Shown here: piece by piece, positions 1 through 6,936 of the stretch
Layout of the letters: every line of letters starts with the position of its first letter
How positions within the stretch are numbered: position 1 is the first letter of the stretch
Source of the DNA: an uncultured Christensenellaceae bacterium
Lineage (GTDB): Bacteria > Bacillota > Clostridia > Christensenellales > UMGS416
Reading direction: 5' to 3'
Assembly: GCA_944376795.1 (NCBI GenBank)
Contig: CALWDW010000007.1
Location: 1-58,118, forward strand
Length of the DNA: 58,118 nucleotides
Position numbers and translations under genes: made by a program
Notes under the pieces: model-generated
What the model saw: the letters and a program-made list of their open reading frames with translations, nothing else
Told to the model about the DNA's origin: nothing
Databases searched by the model: none

Positions 1-29
1 TGCGGTTGAAACGGTAGTGACGAAGGAGT

Positions 30-58
30 AACCAGATTGAAATCTGGGTTGTTTGGTC
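30..58 (+). terminator. weak hairpin followed by a T-rich tract
   Basis: CCAGAT (32-37), a TGAA loop and ATCTGG (42-47) form a short hairpin, followed on the plus strand by a T-rich tract up to about 66. It could end a plus-strand gene lying left of the window. The stem is short, so this is weak. The rest of 1-109 shows nothing I can name. Confidence 0.3.
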
Positions 59-109
59 TTTTTTATTGATCTACATTTGGCGATTTCTGTTGAGCCCGAA
101 ATGGTTATT

Positions 110-343
110 TCAGCTGAACGCTAACACACTGCTGGGGTTCCTTTCTTCCTTGTAGTCAATCAACTGTTTCTTAAAAATCGCGTGAATGTACCGCTCCAAA
201 ATCGGAGTATCTGGATTTTTCGTTAAATATATAGGGTTTTTGAATCGCCACGGTTCCGGCAAGGCCATCTCCGCCAGCATATCAAGCTGGGAGTACCAGT
301 TCGGGACGTAGGCGAAGGAAAACAAATCTGGCATGAGTATCAT
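110..343 (-). CDS. short DUF3825-like fragment
   Basis: This 77-residue product carries LFSFAYVPNWYSQLDMLAEM and a DTPILERYI segment, which resemble the N-terminal part of DUF3825 proteins as I remember them. Those proteins are much longer, so this is probably a truncated remnant; its last residues look unrelated. I chose the ATG at 343 because it overlaps the stop of the upstream gene in ATGA and has GGAGG six bases before it, inside the upstream gene's last codons. It is the last gene of a three-gene minus-strand cluster. Function is unknown and the family call is from memory. Confidence 0.45.
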   Translation of the reverse strand: MILMPDLFSFAYVPNWYSQLDMLAEMALPEPWRFKNPIYLTKNPDTPILERYIHAIFKKQLIDYKEERNPSSVLAFS

Positions 344-582
344 ATCAGTTTCCTCCATTTGTTCTGTAATGCGTCCACGATCTTCATCTGTACTTGTATC
401 TTCATGTCCTCGTCGATGTAGGAATATAGCTGGCCGTCCGGGCCGACTTCGTCATACATCACCAGAGAATTGATATAAGCGTCATAGTACCGAAGATATG
501 CTTCGATTGCTTCCTGATCACCGTGAACCGCTCGCTTGATTAGGTCATAGGTTAATTCATGGCTCTGAGCTTCCTTGCTCAT
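340..582 (-). CDS. helix-turn-helix protein of the conjugative-element type (HTH_16-like)
   Basis: This 80-residue protein begins MSKEAQSHELTYDLIKRAVH and continues with GDQEAIEAYLRYYDAYI and a YIDEDMKIQVQMKIVDAL segment. That is the layout of the small HTH_16 proteins common on Tn916-like and other integrative elements, where they act as small regulators. An in-frame extension reaches back to 696, but it overlaps the upstream gene and has no family match, so I start at 582. The downstream DUF3825-like fragment overlaps its stop by four bases. Its position in the remnant element supports a mobile-element origin. Confidence 0.65.
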   Translation of the reverse strand: MSKEAQSHELTYDLIKRAVHGDQEAIEAYLRYYDAYINSLVMYDEVGPDGQLYSYIDEDMKIQVQMKIVDALQNKWRKLI

Positions 583-616
583 AGAATTTCCGGATTGCCT
601 TGAAAGCGCGCTGGGA

Positions 617-796
617 TTACTCCTTTCCTCCACCACCCAGAGCGTTGCTGGTGGTGTGCTTAGATATGGCCGCTGCGTCCGCCAGGCCCTGGCCATAGGC
701 CAGCAGAATGCGCCGCTGCGCGGCGGTTAGCTGCGGCAACAGCTTTTTCACGCGGCGCTGTGCCGTGTCATCGTAGGGTAGTAGCTTATAATCCAT
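617..796 (-). CDS. small element protein, possible sigma-like HTH
   Basis: This 59-residue product starts at an ATG preceded by AAGGAGG. It contains KKLLPQLTAAQRRILLAYGQGLADAAAIS, reminiscent of the sigma region 4-like helix in small element-encoded regulators, but too short for a firm family call. It is the first gene after the strong minus-strand promoter at 828-856 and faces the XRE repressor gene. The C-terminus, rich in Gly, is low complexity. I infer a regulatory role in the element and do not recognise it precisely. Confidence 0.5.
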   Translation of the reverse strand: MDYKLLPYDDTAQRRVKKLLPQLTAAQRRILLAYGQGLADAAAISKHTTSNALGGGGKE

Positions 797-827
797 GTGG
801 GGCCTCCTTTCTTGTGTGTATGGCGCA

Positions 828-856
828 AGTATATATGTGTTTCGCGCACTTGTCAA
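828..856 (-). promoter_or_regulatory. strong sigma-A promoter of the small element cluster
   Basis: On the minus strand TTGACA (851-856) and TATACT (828-833) are separated by exactly 17 bases. The spacer contains GTGCGCGAAACAC, one arm of the candidate operator described at 837-879. This promoter drives the genes at 796, 582 and 343. Confidence 0.75.
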
Positions 857-879
857 TAGTTATTTTGCGCGTTTCACAC
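837..879. promoter_or_regulatory. candidate repressor operator pair between divergent genes
   Basis: GTGTTTCGCGCAC at 837-849 and TTGCGCGTTTCACAC at 865-879 are imperfect inverted copies with a shared core of GAAAC and GCGC. One copy sits in the spacer of the minus-strand promoter, the other just upstream of the XRE gene's likely promoter. This is the usual place for an autoregulating XRE repressor to bind. Binding by the product of the gene at 948 is inference. Confidence 0.5.
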
Positions 880-886
880 TTTTTTA

Positions 887-914
887 TTGTTTTTTTTCAA
901 AGATGTGGTACTAT
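887..914 (+). promoter_or_regulatory. probable promoter of the XRE gene
   Basis: TTGTTT (887-892) and TACTAT (909-914) are separated by 16 bases, about 34 bases before the TTG start at 948. TATGAT at 912-917 is an alternative -10. Confidence 0.4.
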
Positions 915-947
915 GATAGCAGTAAATGTCTTTGGGGGTGAATATGG

Positions 948-1319
948 TTGGAAAAAAGAATAAAAGTGTTGAGAATCCATATGAAAATGGGGCAACAAGA
1001 ATTTGCGGATAGTCTTGGCGTAAAAAGGTCAACCATAGCAAACTACGAAATTGGCCGCAACGCGCCCAGCGACGCTATGGTCGCGCTTATCTGCCGCGTT
1101 TTTGGCGTGAACGAGGGATGGCTTCGTACAGGCGAGGGAGATATGTATCAACCAATGACGCCGGATGAGGAACTGGCAGCTTTCTTCGGGGACGTGCTTT
1201 CTACAGAAGACGAAACCTTCAAGAAAGACTTCTTGCGCATGCTGGCGCGGCTGGATGACTCCGGGTGGGACGCTCTGGCCAGGATGGCGGATATGATGGC
1301 CAAAAAAGAAAAGGACTAG
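948..1319 (+). CDS. XRE-family transcriptional repressor
   Basis: This 123-residue DNA-binding protein has a Cro/C1-type helix-turn-helix at about residues 5-55, seen in QQEFADSLGVKRSTIANYE followed by VFGVNEGWLRTGEGDM. The remaining part is acidic and helical, probably for dimerisation. The start is a TTG with GGGGGTG just upstream; the nearby ATG at 944 is in another frame and soon stops. It faces a strong divergent promoter with inverted operator-like half-sites, so it probably represses the small minus-strand cluster and itself, in the manner of an integrative-element or phage repressor. Confidence 0.8.
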   Translation: MEKRIKVLRIHMKMGQQEFADSLGVKRSTIANYEIGRNAPSDAMVALICRVFGVNEGWLRTGEGDMYQPMTPDEELAAFFGDVLSTEDETFKKDFLRMLARLDDSGWDALARMADMMAKKEKD

Positions 1320-1440
1320 GGTCTCTAGTCCTGCCCATGGCCGATTTATCGCCGCAGCAGCCGCAGCACGAAAAGGCTTATGAGCCGTAACTCCCGCGCT
1401 GTCGCCACATCCAGTAGCTTTCGCATCAGCTTTCCCTCCA

Positions 1441-1529
1441 ATCATTTGCTAGTCTTGTTTTTTGTTCTCTTATTCCGATTATATGTTCGCTTATATTATA
1501 GTGACATTCGGAGCCTCCGTCAACCCCCC
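1441..1529. other. AT-rich leader-like stretch before the repeats and fic
   Basis: From about 1441 to 1510 the sequence is sharply AT-rich compared with its surroundings, with several -10-like strings such as TATATG (1480-1485) and TATATT (1492-1497). It sits where a CRISPR leader or the fic promoter would be expected. TTGTTT at 1455-1460 with TATATG, 19 bases apart, is one possible promoter. I cannot separate the two roles from sequence alone. Confidence 0.35.
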
Positions 1530-1618
1530 TTTCCCCGCATGCGCGGGGGTGATCCTGGCGGATAGACTTTCTGTGCCGCGTAGCAATACTTTTCCCCGCA
1601 CGCGCGGGGGTGATCCTG
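1530..1618 (+). CRISPR. two-repeat, one-spacer type I-E-like CRISPR remnant
   Basis: Two 28-base repeats at 1530-1557 and 1591-1618 differ at a single base (T at 1540, C at 1601). Each has the CCCCGC/GCGGGG stem and a GTGATCCTG 3' end, the form of type I-E repeats in GC-rich bacteria. The spacer is 33 bases (1558-1590), giving a 61-base unit, which is the classic I-E periodicity. There are no cas genes in the window. The last repeat ends nine bases before the ATG-side ribosome-binding region of fic. The alternative, two chance GC hairpins or terminators, fits less well because no T-run follows and the spacing is exact. Confidence 0.65.
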
Positions 1619-1634
1619 TAAGGAGGTTAGATCC

Positions 1635-2396
1635 ATGATATTCCCACGAATCGACGCTCTGGCTGCCCATTTGCATTCTCTGCGTCCTCTCAATGAAGCA
1701 GAGCGCAAACGGCTCCGGGATGCGTTCTCCATTGAGAACACATATAACTCCAACGCCATCGAGGGCAACACCCTAACGCTGCGGGAAACGGCGCTGATCC
1801 TGCAGGAAGGCATTACCATTGCGGAGAAGCCGATTCGAGAGCACCTGGAAGTCATTGGTCACAAGGATGCCTTTGACTATATCATCGCCGTGGCGGACCG
1901 CGGAGAACCTTTGACAGAGAGGGTAATCCGAAATGTCCACAGCCTTGTGCTGATGAATGATGCCTCCAATCGCGGTGTCTACCGCAGGGTTCCTGTGTCA
2001 ATTCTCGGTGCGACCCTAGAGCCGCCTCCTCCCTACCTGGTTCCCGAAAAAATCACGGCGCTTGTAGAGGAATATCCCTCGATGCGGGAGAGGATGCATA
2101 CTTTGGAGGCAGTCGCGCTTTTCCATTTACGATTTGAAAGCATCCACCCATTTGTCGACGGCAACGGACGTACAGGGCGCCTGCTGCTGAATTTGGAACT
2201 GATCAAGGCGGGCCTTCTCCCGGTTAATATCAAGTTCGGAGACCGTCGGAAATACTATGATGCTTTCGACGCCTATGCGGAGGACGGATCTCCCGCAGCG
2301 CTGGCAGACCTTATCGCCGGATACGAAGAAGAAGAACTGGCCCGGTACATTTCCCTTATTGAGGGCGCATCCACCACAGGGAATACAGACAAATAA
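1635..2396 (+). CDS. fic: Fic family protein with an intact class II inhibitory motif
   Basis: This 253-residue enzyme has the catalytic Fic motif HPFVDGNGRTGR at residues 171-182, with His171 as the expected catalytic base. Fic proteins usually transfer AMP from ATP to a hydroxyl side chain of a target protein. Near the N-terminus S39-N-A-I-E43-G matches the (S/T)xxxE(G/N) inhibitory helix, so this is an autoinhibited class II member and no separate antitoxin is needed. The ATG is preceded by AAGGAGG. It lies inside the remnant element, directly after the CRISPR-like repeats and before the broken integrase. The target is unknown. Confidence 0.9.
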   Translation: MIFPRIDALAAHLHSLRPLNEAERKRLRDAFSIENTYNSNAIEGNTLTLRETALILQEGITIAEKPIREHLEVIGHKDAFDYIIAVADRGEPLTERVIRNVHSLVLMNDASNRGVYRRVPVSILGATLEPPPPYLVPEKITALVEEYPSMRERMHTLEAVALFHLRFESIHPFVDGNGRTGRLLLNLELIKAGLLPVNIKFGDRRKYYDAFDAYAEDGSPAALADLIAGYEEEELARYISLIEGASTTGNTDK

Positions 2397-2401
2397 GAAA
2401 A

Positions 2402-2429
2402 GCCGCCCGGTGCTGGAACACCGAACGGC
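2402..2429. repeat. inverted repeat after fic
   Basis: GCCG and CGGTG pair with CACCG and CGGC around a CTGGAA loop, with two mismatched bases in each arm. It starts five bases after the fic stop and may slow or end transcription, but no T-run follows. A second inverted-repeat region, bounded by CCCGGG at 2457-2462 and 2496-2501, lies just before the integrase ribosome-binding site. Confidence 0.4.
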
Positions 2430-2519
2430 AGACGCAAAACCAAAGAACACGCAAGTCCCGGGCATTGCTATGCCTATTATAGCATAGGCAGCGGTCCCGG
2501 GCAAGGAAGGAGTTACCCT

Positions 2520-3673
2520 ATGGCCAAGAAAACCCGCGACGATAACATCTACAACCGCCCCAATGGTACCTGACAGGTCCGCCTGACCCTGGGCATCCGG
2601 CCGGATGGGGCGCCCAATCGTGTCAGCAAGACATTCAAGACGCGGGCTGAGGCCCGGGCTTACCGGGACGCCATGCTGGCCACGATTCCTCGGGGAGAGG
2701 TCGTAGCCACCACCACAATAACGCTCCGAGCCTGGGCCGCCCGATGCCTGGAAGTATTCGGTCCGTCCCTGCAGGATGACACGCGCCGAAGCTATGTCAG
2801 CGCCATCCATCATCATATCGACAACGATATTCTAGGTGGCATGGCGCTCCGTGATATTCGCCCGTCGCACGTACAGGCATGGGTCAATAACCGCACCAAT
2901 CAGAGGCACAAGGATGCACCCTTATCCCCCAAAACGGTGAAAAATCTGCATGGCGTGCTATCCTGGGTACTGCACCTGGCCGTAACCGAGGGGATGATCG
3001 CCTCCAACCCTGCAGCCAATGTCAAACTTCCCCAGGCCCGAAAACCCCAGCGCAAAGTCATGACGCCCGAACGGGCCCGTCAGATCCTAGAGCTTGCGGA
3101 GGGCAGTCCCGACTATGCAGCATACGTCCTGGCCGCTACCACGGGGATGCGGCGTTCAGAGATTCTGGGCTGTGCTGGGACTGCCTTGATCTGCAATCCG
3201 GCACATACACAGTCCGGCGCAAGGTTGCCATCGACGAGGAGGGCGGCGTCCATCTTCGAGAGGTGACGAAGTCAGAGGATTCCCAGCGGACGGCGCCCCT
3301 CCCCCCTCAGACCATGACCGTACTCCGATCACACCGGCAGCAGCTCCTCCAGCGCCGCATGGCCGCCGGAGAGCTGTGGGAGGAGCATAATCTGGTGTTT
3401 CCCGACGCCTTTGGCCGGCTGACACATCCCGGCGCCTTTTCTTCCCGTCTGATACGGCTACAGTCCCGCGCCGGGCTGGAGCCTGTCGGGCTGCACGGAT
3501 TCCGGCATTATCTCGCCACGGCGCTGATCCTGCGCGGTGTGGACATTCTTACCGTCTCCACCATGCTTGGGCACAGTGATCCATCCTTTACACGCAAACA
3601 GTATCAGGATCTATACGATGATAATAAGCGAGCCGCAGCCGATATCGCAGGGGAGATTCTCCAGAAATCTTAA
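2520..3673 (+). pseudogene. int: tyrosine recombinase (integrase) with stop and frameshift
   Basis: An ATG at 2520 with AAGGAAGGAG upstream opens MAKKTRDDNIYNRPNGT and then meets TGA at 2571-2573, where the family usually has Trp. The same frame continues through the arm-binding and core-binding domains to TTGMRRSEILG. A single-base loss near 3168-3172 then shifts the frame, and reading resumes through KSEDSQRTAPLP, HGFRH, GHSDP and the nucleophile region KQYQDLY. Repaired, it would be about 383 residues, normal for phage and ICE integrases. Catalytic Arg, His-x-x-Arg, His and Tyr are all still legible. It lies next to the 3' end of tRNA-Thr, the likely attachment site. Both lesions make it very probably inactive. 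Confidence 0.85.
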
Positions 3674-3734
3674 GCCCAATTGGCACAAATGGCACCGATT
3701 GGCACGGAGCCGCATAGCAACACACGATAATAAA

Positions 3735-3769
3735 ACGAAAAACCTCCGAAATCTCGGAGGTTTTTCATG
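3735..3769. terminator. bidirectional terminator between integrase and tRNA-Thr
   Basis: AACCTCCGA (3741-3749) pairs with TCGGAGGTT (3754-3762) around AATC, with T-runs on both sides when read on either strand. It can end the minus-strand tRNA transcript as well as the plus-strand integrase transcript. Confidence 0.8.
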
Positions 3770-3778
3770 TTTCCATAC

Positions 3779-3854
3779 TGGAGCTGATGACGGGACTCGG
3801 ACCCGTGACCTCCGCCTTACCAAGGCGGTGCGCTACCGACTGTGCCACATCAGC
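3779..3854 (-). tRNA. tRNA-Thr (GGT anticodon), CCA encoded
   Basis: On the minus strand GCTGATG at the 5' end pairs with CATCAGC at the 3' end. The anticodon arm is CCGCC-TTGGTAA-GGCGG, giving anticodon GGT, and the T arm is ACGGG-TCCGAGT-CCCGT. A discriminator base and an encoded CCA (3779-3781) follow. The D stem has one A-C mismatch. The broken integrase ends 105 bases beyond the 3' end, so this tRNA is the likely integration site of the remnant element. I saw no second copy of the tRNA 3' end inside the window. Confidence 0.95.
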
Positions 3855-3889
3855 ATTACTTGCCCGCCGATCTCTCGGCGACGAAAATT

Positions 3890-3918
3890 ATTATATCAGG
3901 AACAAAGGCAAAATGCAA
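3890..3918 (-). promoter_or_regulatory. tRNA-Thr promoter
   Basis: On the minus strand TTGCAT (3913-3918) and TATAAT (3890-3895) are 17 bases apart, ending about 36 bases before the mature tRNA 5' end. Confidence 0.75.
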
Positions 3919-4062
3919 GCTTTTTTTCGTATTTTTTGTTTCATTAAAAAAGTCAGGTTTTACGGGGAATTTTCCTCTATTGACAACGACCGCTTGCAAT
4001 GAACGGAAAAGAATGCTCTCATTGGGATCCTTGCACAGGCAGCGCGCCCGGCGGCACCCAAA

Positions 4063-4091
4063 TAAGGGGCGCGAGATTGCCCCCGCGCCCC
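4063..4091 (-). terminator. terminator after rsfS
   Basis: Read on the minus strand, GGGGCGCG (4084-4091) pairs with CGCGCCCC (4066-4073), followed by TTATTT. It lies just after the rsfS stop and ends the nadD-yqeK-rsfS unit. Confidence 0.7.
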
Positions 4092-4099
4092 TGCGTATA

Positions 4100-4456
4100 T
4101 CAGGAAAAATCCGTGCGATTGCTGTCCGACTCCTTGGACCAGAGCCTCTCAATATTGTAAAACTCCCGATCCTCCGCATGGAAGATATGCACGATCAAAC
4201 TCCCATAATCGCTGATGATCCAGCGCCCCGTGGCGTAGCCTTCCACGTGCTGGGGCACAACGCCTGCCAGCCGCATTCCTTCGTCCAAATGGTCGGCCAG
4301 CGCCTTCACCTGCACGGTGGAACGTCCGCTGGCAATCAGAAAGCCCTCTGCAATCACGGTCATATCGGATATATCCAGCAGCACGACGTCCTCCGCCTTC
4401 TTGCTGAGCAGGATATCCGCCATCTTTTGGGCCAAATTCCTCGTCGCTTGATCCAT
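4100..4456 (-). CDS. rsfS: ribosomal silencing factor RsfS
   Basis: This 118-residue protein matches the Iojap/RsfS family along its whole length, seen in KKAEDVVLLDISDM, DYGSLIVHIFHAEDREFYNIERLW and GYATGRWIISDYG. RsfS binds uL14 on the 50S subunit and blocks joining with 30S when nutrients are short. The ATG has AAGGAGG upstream. It is the last gene of nadD-yqeK-rsfS, a common order in Firmicutes, and is followed by a terminator. The C-terminal tail SKESDSNRTDFS is slightly longer than usual and polar. Confidence 0.95.
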   Translation of the reverse strand: MDQATRNLAQKMADILLSKKAEDVVLLDISDMTVIAEGFLIASGRSTVQVKALADHLDEGMRLAGVVPQHVEGYATGRWIISDYGSLIVHIFHAEDREFYNIERLWSKESDSNRTDFS

Positions 4457-4483
4457 GGGTTTTCCTCCTTTTTTCTTATTGTA

Positions 4484-5071
4484 TCAGCCCGACGGCCGCT
4501 CTGCAAGCTTGTCCAAAAAATATTGATTATACGACAGCAGAGTACGGGGATGGACCAAAATATCCTCTTGGAGCAGGTGCCCCATCATCTGCCCCAAATA
4601 GCGGTGATAGGCTTCCCGAAGATCGGTCCGCGCCAAAGATCGAATCTCGTCCAAACCAGGGATCTCCTTGCGGTAGGGCTCTATGAAGTCAGACAGCGAG
4701 ATGATGATATCCAGCAGCCCCATGTTCTCGCCCGGCACAGCATGACAGGCAATGGCGTGGAGAACCTCCTCATCCTGCACACCCAAGGTCTCCCTTGCCA
4801 GGTAGGCTCCTGCTGGCGCGTGGAGCGTCTGCTGGCTGCTCATATCCCAAGCATCCAGCGGATACCCATGCGTCCGGAGGTATTCTATCAGGGTCTCCCC
4901 TTTCATCCACTTGGCACAGTCATGCAGCAAGCCTGCCAGGGAAGCCTTCTCCGCATCCGCTCCCCACAGGCGGGCCAGTTCCACGGCGCACTGCTCGACC
5001 CCCAAACAGTGCTTATACCGCTTGGGCTTAAGATGCGCAGTCAGGTACCCCTCATATTCCTTCCGGGTCAT
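4484..5071 (-). CDS. yqeK: YqeK family HD-domain hydrolase
   Basis: This 195-residue protein has an HD phosphohydrolase fold: H21 in KHCLGVEQCA, the HD pair in GLLHDCAKW, a later His in AIACHAVPGE and Asp in ISLSDFIEP. YqeK family members hydrolyse diadenosine tetraphosphate symmetrically to ADP. The gene starts in an ATGA overlap with the nadD stop and has AGGAGG upstream, so the two are translationally coupled. It continues to rsfS after 27 bases. The arrangement is standard for the family. Confidence 0.93.
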   Translation of the reverse strand: MTRKEYEGYLTAHLKPKRYKHCLGVEQCAVELARLWGADAEKASLAGLLHDCAKWMKGETLIEYLRTHGYPLDAWDMSSQQTLHAPAGAYLARETLGVQDEEVLHAIACHAVPGENMGLLDIIISLSDFIEPYRKEIPGLDEIRSLARTDLREAYHRYLGQMMGHLLQEDILVHPRTLLSYNQYFLDKLAERPSG

Positions 5072-5730
5072 GATCTCGCCTCCTGATAGATATGCTCATC
5101 CCGAATATACTTTGCCGCACGCTCCGGCACCCAAGATTCCAACGCGCAGCCTTTTTGCGCAGCTTCCCGCACACGGGTTGAAGAGATGTCCTGCCCACCG
5201 CAGAAAACCAAGTCGATCCGGGCGCCGTAGACCTCCCGCAGCCGCTGGCACTCCCTGCGCAGCGCTTCCTCCCGAATTCCCGGACGCACCACCGCCGCCA
5301 GCCGCGCATGCTCCAGGATCACGCCGGGCCGGTACCAGCCCTCCAACTCCATAAGAGAATCTGCACCCACAATAAAGACCAGCTGAGTTCCCGCAGGGCA
5401 GAGTCTGTCCAGGGCGGTAAGGGTATCCGCCGTAAAGCAGCGCGTTCTGCGATTTATCTCATAGTCGCTGAGATACAACCCTTCTTCGCCCTCCAGCGCC
5501 AGCTCCAGCATGCGCCATCGGTGCGCGGCCGTCGCCCTTACGTGACCCACCTTGTGCGGCGGCTGTCCGGAAGGAAGGAAGACCACCTTGTCCAGGCCCA
5601 ATGCAGCCATAACCTGGCGCGCTACATAAATATGCCCACGGTGCACCGGATCAAACGTACCGCCATACAGAGCCAAAGGCCCTGGAGAGGCTTGCGTAAA
5701 GTCAAAACATTTGTCTGTACTGGCCTCCAT
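5068..5730 (-). CDS. nadD: nicotinate-nucleotide adenylyltransferase
   Basis: NadD joins nicotinate mononucleotide to AMP from ATP in NAD synthesis. The 220-residue product carries GGTFDPVHRGH, the nucleotidyltransferase HxGH motif, near the N-terminus and ISSTRVRE near the C-terminus. I start at the ATG at 5730, with GGAGG about ten bases upstream, which leaves a 17-residue leader before LALYGG; a longer in-frame extension to 5865 is not supported. The divergent plus-strand gene starts 47 bases away. The stop overlaps yqeK by four bases. nadK, further right, acts later in the same cofactor pathway. Confidence 0.93.
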   Translation of the reverse strand: MEASTDKCFDFTQASPGPLALYGGTFDPVHRGHIYVARQVMAALGLDKVVFLPSGQPPHKVGHVRATAAHRWRMLELALEGEEGLYLSDYEINRRTRCFTADTLTALDRLCPAGTQLVFIVGADSLMELEGWYRPGVILEHARLAAVVRPGIREEALRRECQRLREVYGARIDLVFCGGQDISSTRVREAAQKGCALESWVPERAAKYIRDEHIYQEARS

Positions 5731-5776
5731 GGATGAAACTGCCTCCAATGGGAATAGTAAGGCGGGAGGTGATACC

Positions 5777-6625
5777 TTGAAATCCCTTCGCATCCGGAAG
5801 CTGGCGCTGCAAGCCTCGCTCCTCTTGCCCAGCCTGCTGGACGGCATCGTGCTCCTGGCCGTCACAGGCCTGCTTTCCGGTCTTTGGTTCTATGCCCGCA
5901 CAGGGATCCTTTGGCTGACATGGGTTCTCTCTCTGGTCTTTTGCCTGTGTATGGGCTTTGCATACTACCGCTGGCAGGCCGCCCGCTATCGCAGCCGCAT
6001 CCAACGCCTTCGCATCCGGTCATCCGGCGCCTATCTGGCCAAGACGCTGGCACTGGACGCCGGCATCTCCCTGCGTCAAGTTCTGGCAGCCTACCTGCAA
6101 GAAAACGAAGGCTGGCTGCCCACCGATACTCCCCTCCTGCTGGAAAAAGACGGCTGCCGCCGGTATCTGGCGGCACTGCGCCGACATCCCGACGCCTCTG
6201 TGGACGTACAGGCTCTGCTTCCCCTGCACCACGCCATGCAGCGCCTGCACGTTCAGGCCTGCATTCTGCTATCTACCGCACCCCTCACCCCGGCGGCCGC
6301 CCATGCGGCGCCGGAACTGGGAATCCGTCTGCTCTCCTTGGAGGCGCTTATTCCCTGGATATGGGAGCGCGTGCCTCCGCCGGAGCCCGACGAACTCATC
6401 GTCCAAATGCGCCGGTTCCGCCACGTGCGGGAGGGAAGCGCCTTGGCGGGGCTCTGGAACCGGACCCAGCCCTACCGGCGTTCCCTGCGCCTGCTTAGCT
6501 CGGCGCTGATCCTGCTGCTTCTCTCCCGGTTTACCTTCTATCCTTTGTGGTACCAGCTCACGGCCTCTCTCTGCCTGCTGCTGGCGGTGCTCGCCTTTCC
6601 CTGGAAGCGCAGCAAAGCAGCCTAA
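5777..6625 (+). CDS. membrane protein with an Mrr-like middle domain
   Basis: I choose the TTG at 5777, which has GGGAGGTGAT just upstream, giving 282 residues. Two membrane segments (about residues 15-35 and 40-60) are followed by a soluble region, then two more near the C-terminus, ending in KRSKAA. In the middle, ACILLSTAPLTPAAAHAAPE followed by LGIRLLSLEALI resembles the core strand-helix-strand of restriction-endonuclease-like (Mrr) folds, but the usual catalytic D-ExK residues are not evident. This could be a non-enzymatic membrane protein. It is the only plus-strand gene in this core stretch and its end overlaps yhbY tail to tail by four bases. Function unknown. Confidence 0.7.
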   Translation: MKSLRIRKLALQASLLLPSLLDGIVLLAVTGLLSGLWFYARTGILWLTWVLSLVFCLCMGFAYYRWQAARYRSRIQRLRIRSSGAYLAKTLALDAGISLRQVLAAYLQENEGWLPTDTPLLLEKDGCRRYLAALRRHPDASVDVQALLPLHHAMQRLHVQACILLSTAPLTPAAAHAAPELGIRLLSLEALIPWIWERVPPPEPDELIVQMRRFRHVREGSALAGLWNRTQPYRRSLRLLSSALILLLLSRFTFYPLWYQLTASLCLLLAVLAFPWKRSKAA

Positions 6626-6912
6626 AAGGGAAGAAAAATCTCCTTATGCTCCTGAGACTCACGATAGAGCACCAGTTTATTCCCTATGGCCTGGATGGGC
6701 TCGGCATGGGTCTCCTCTGCCAAGGCGCTGCAAAGGGCCCGGGCCTCCAGGTCTGCGGTCTTCAGAATGCGGATCTTGACCAGTTCATGATGCTCCAGAA
6801 GCTGATCCAGCTGGGAAATCAGGCCCTCCGTCACCCCACCCTTTCCCACCTGGAGGAGCGGCTCACGGGTATTGGCCAAAGAGCGCAGGTACGCCCGCTG
6901 TTTACTTGTCAT
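6622..6912 (-). CDS. yhbY: YhbY family ribosome assembly RNA-binding protein
   Basis: This 96-residue CRM-domain protein begins MTSKQRAYLRSLA and has the GKGG loop in LLQVGKGGVTE, which binds RNA in the family. YhbY associates with pre-50S particles. It lies downstream of obg on the same strand, 24 bases after its stop, a common pairing in Firmicutes. Its stop region overlaps the convergent membrane gene by four bases. Confidence 0.93.
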   Translation of the reverse strand: MTSKQRAYLRSLANTREPLLQVGKGGVTEGLISQLDQLLEHHELVKIRILKTADLEARALCSALAEETHAEPIQAIGNKLVLYRESQEHKEIFLPF

Positions 6913-6936
6913 CGTATGTATCCATCCTATTTTTCT

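Noticed and set aside
1533..1612. The two GC hairpins upstream of fic as ordinary terminators
   Set aside because: No T-run follows either, the two copies agree outside the stem too, and their distance is exactly the type I-E unit.
2673..3673. Integrase as two separate intact genes (2673-3266 and 3263-3673)
   Set aside because: The two frames join into one tyrosine recombinase when one base is restored, and the first needs an internal ATG after an arm-domain start at 2520; a single broken gene is simpler.
3779..3854. A second att copy of the tRNA-Thr 3' end within 1-3700
   Set aside because: I looked for the GGACTCGGACCCG and GCTGATGACGG words to the left and found none; the other end of the element must lie outside the window.
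3842..5086. 414-residue plus-strand open frame
   Set aside because: It covers tRNA-Thr, rsfS and yqeK on the other strand; these are well supported and the frame has no family signs.
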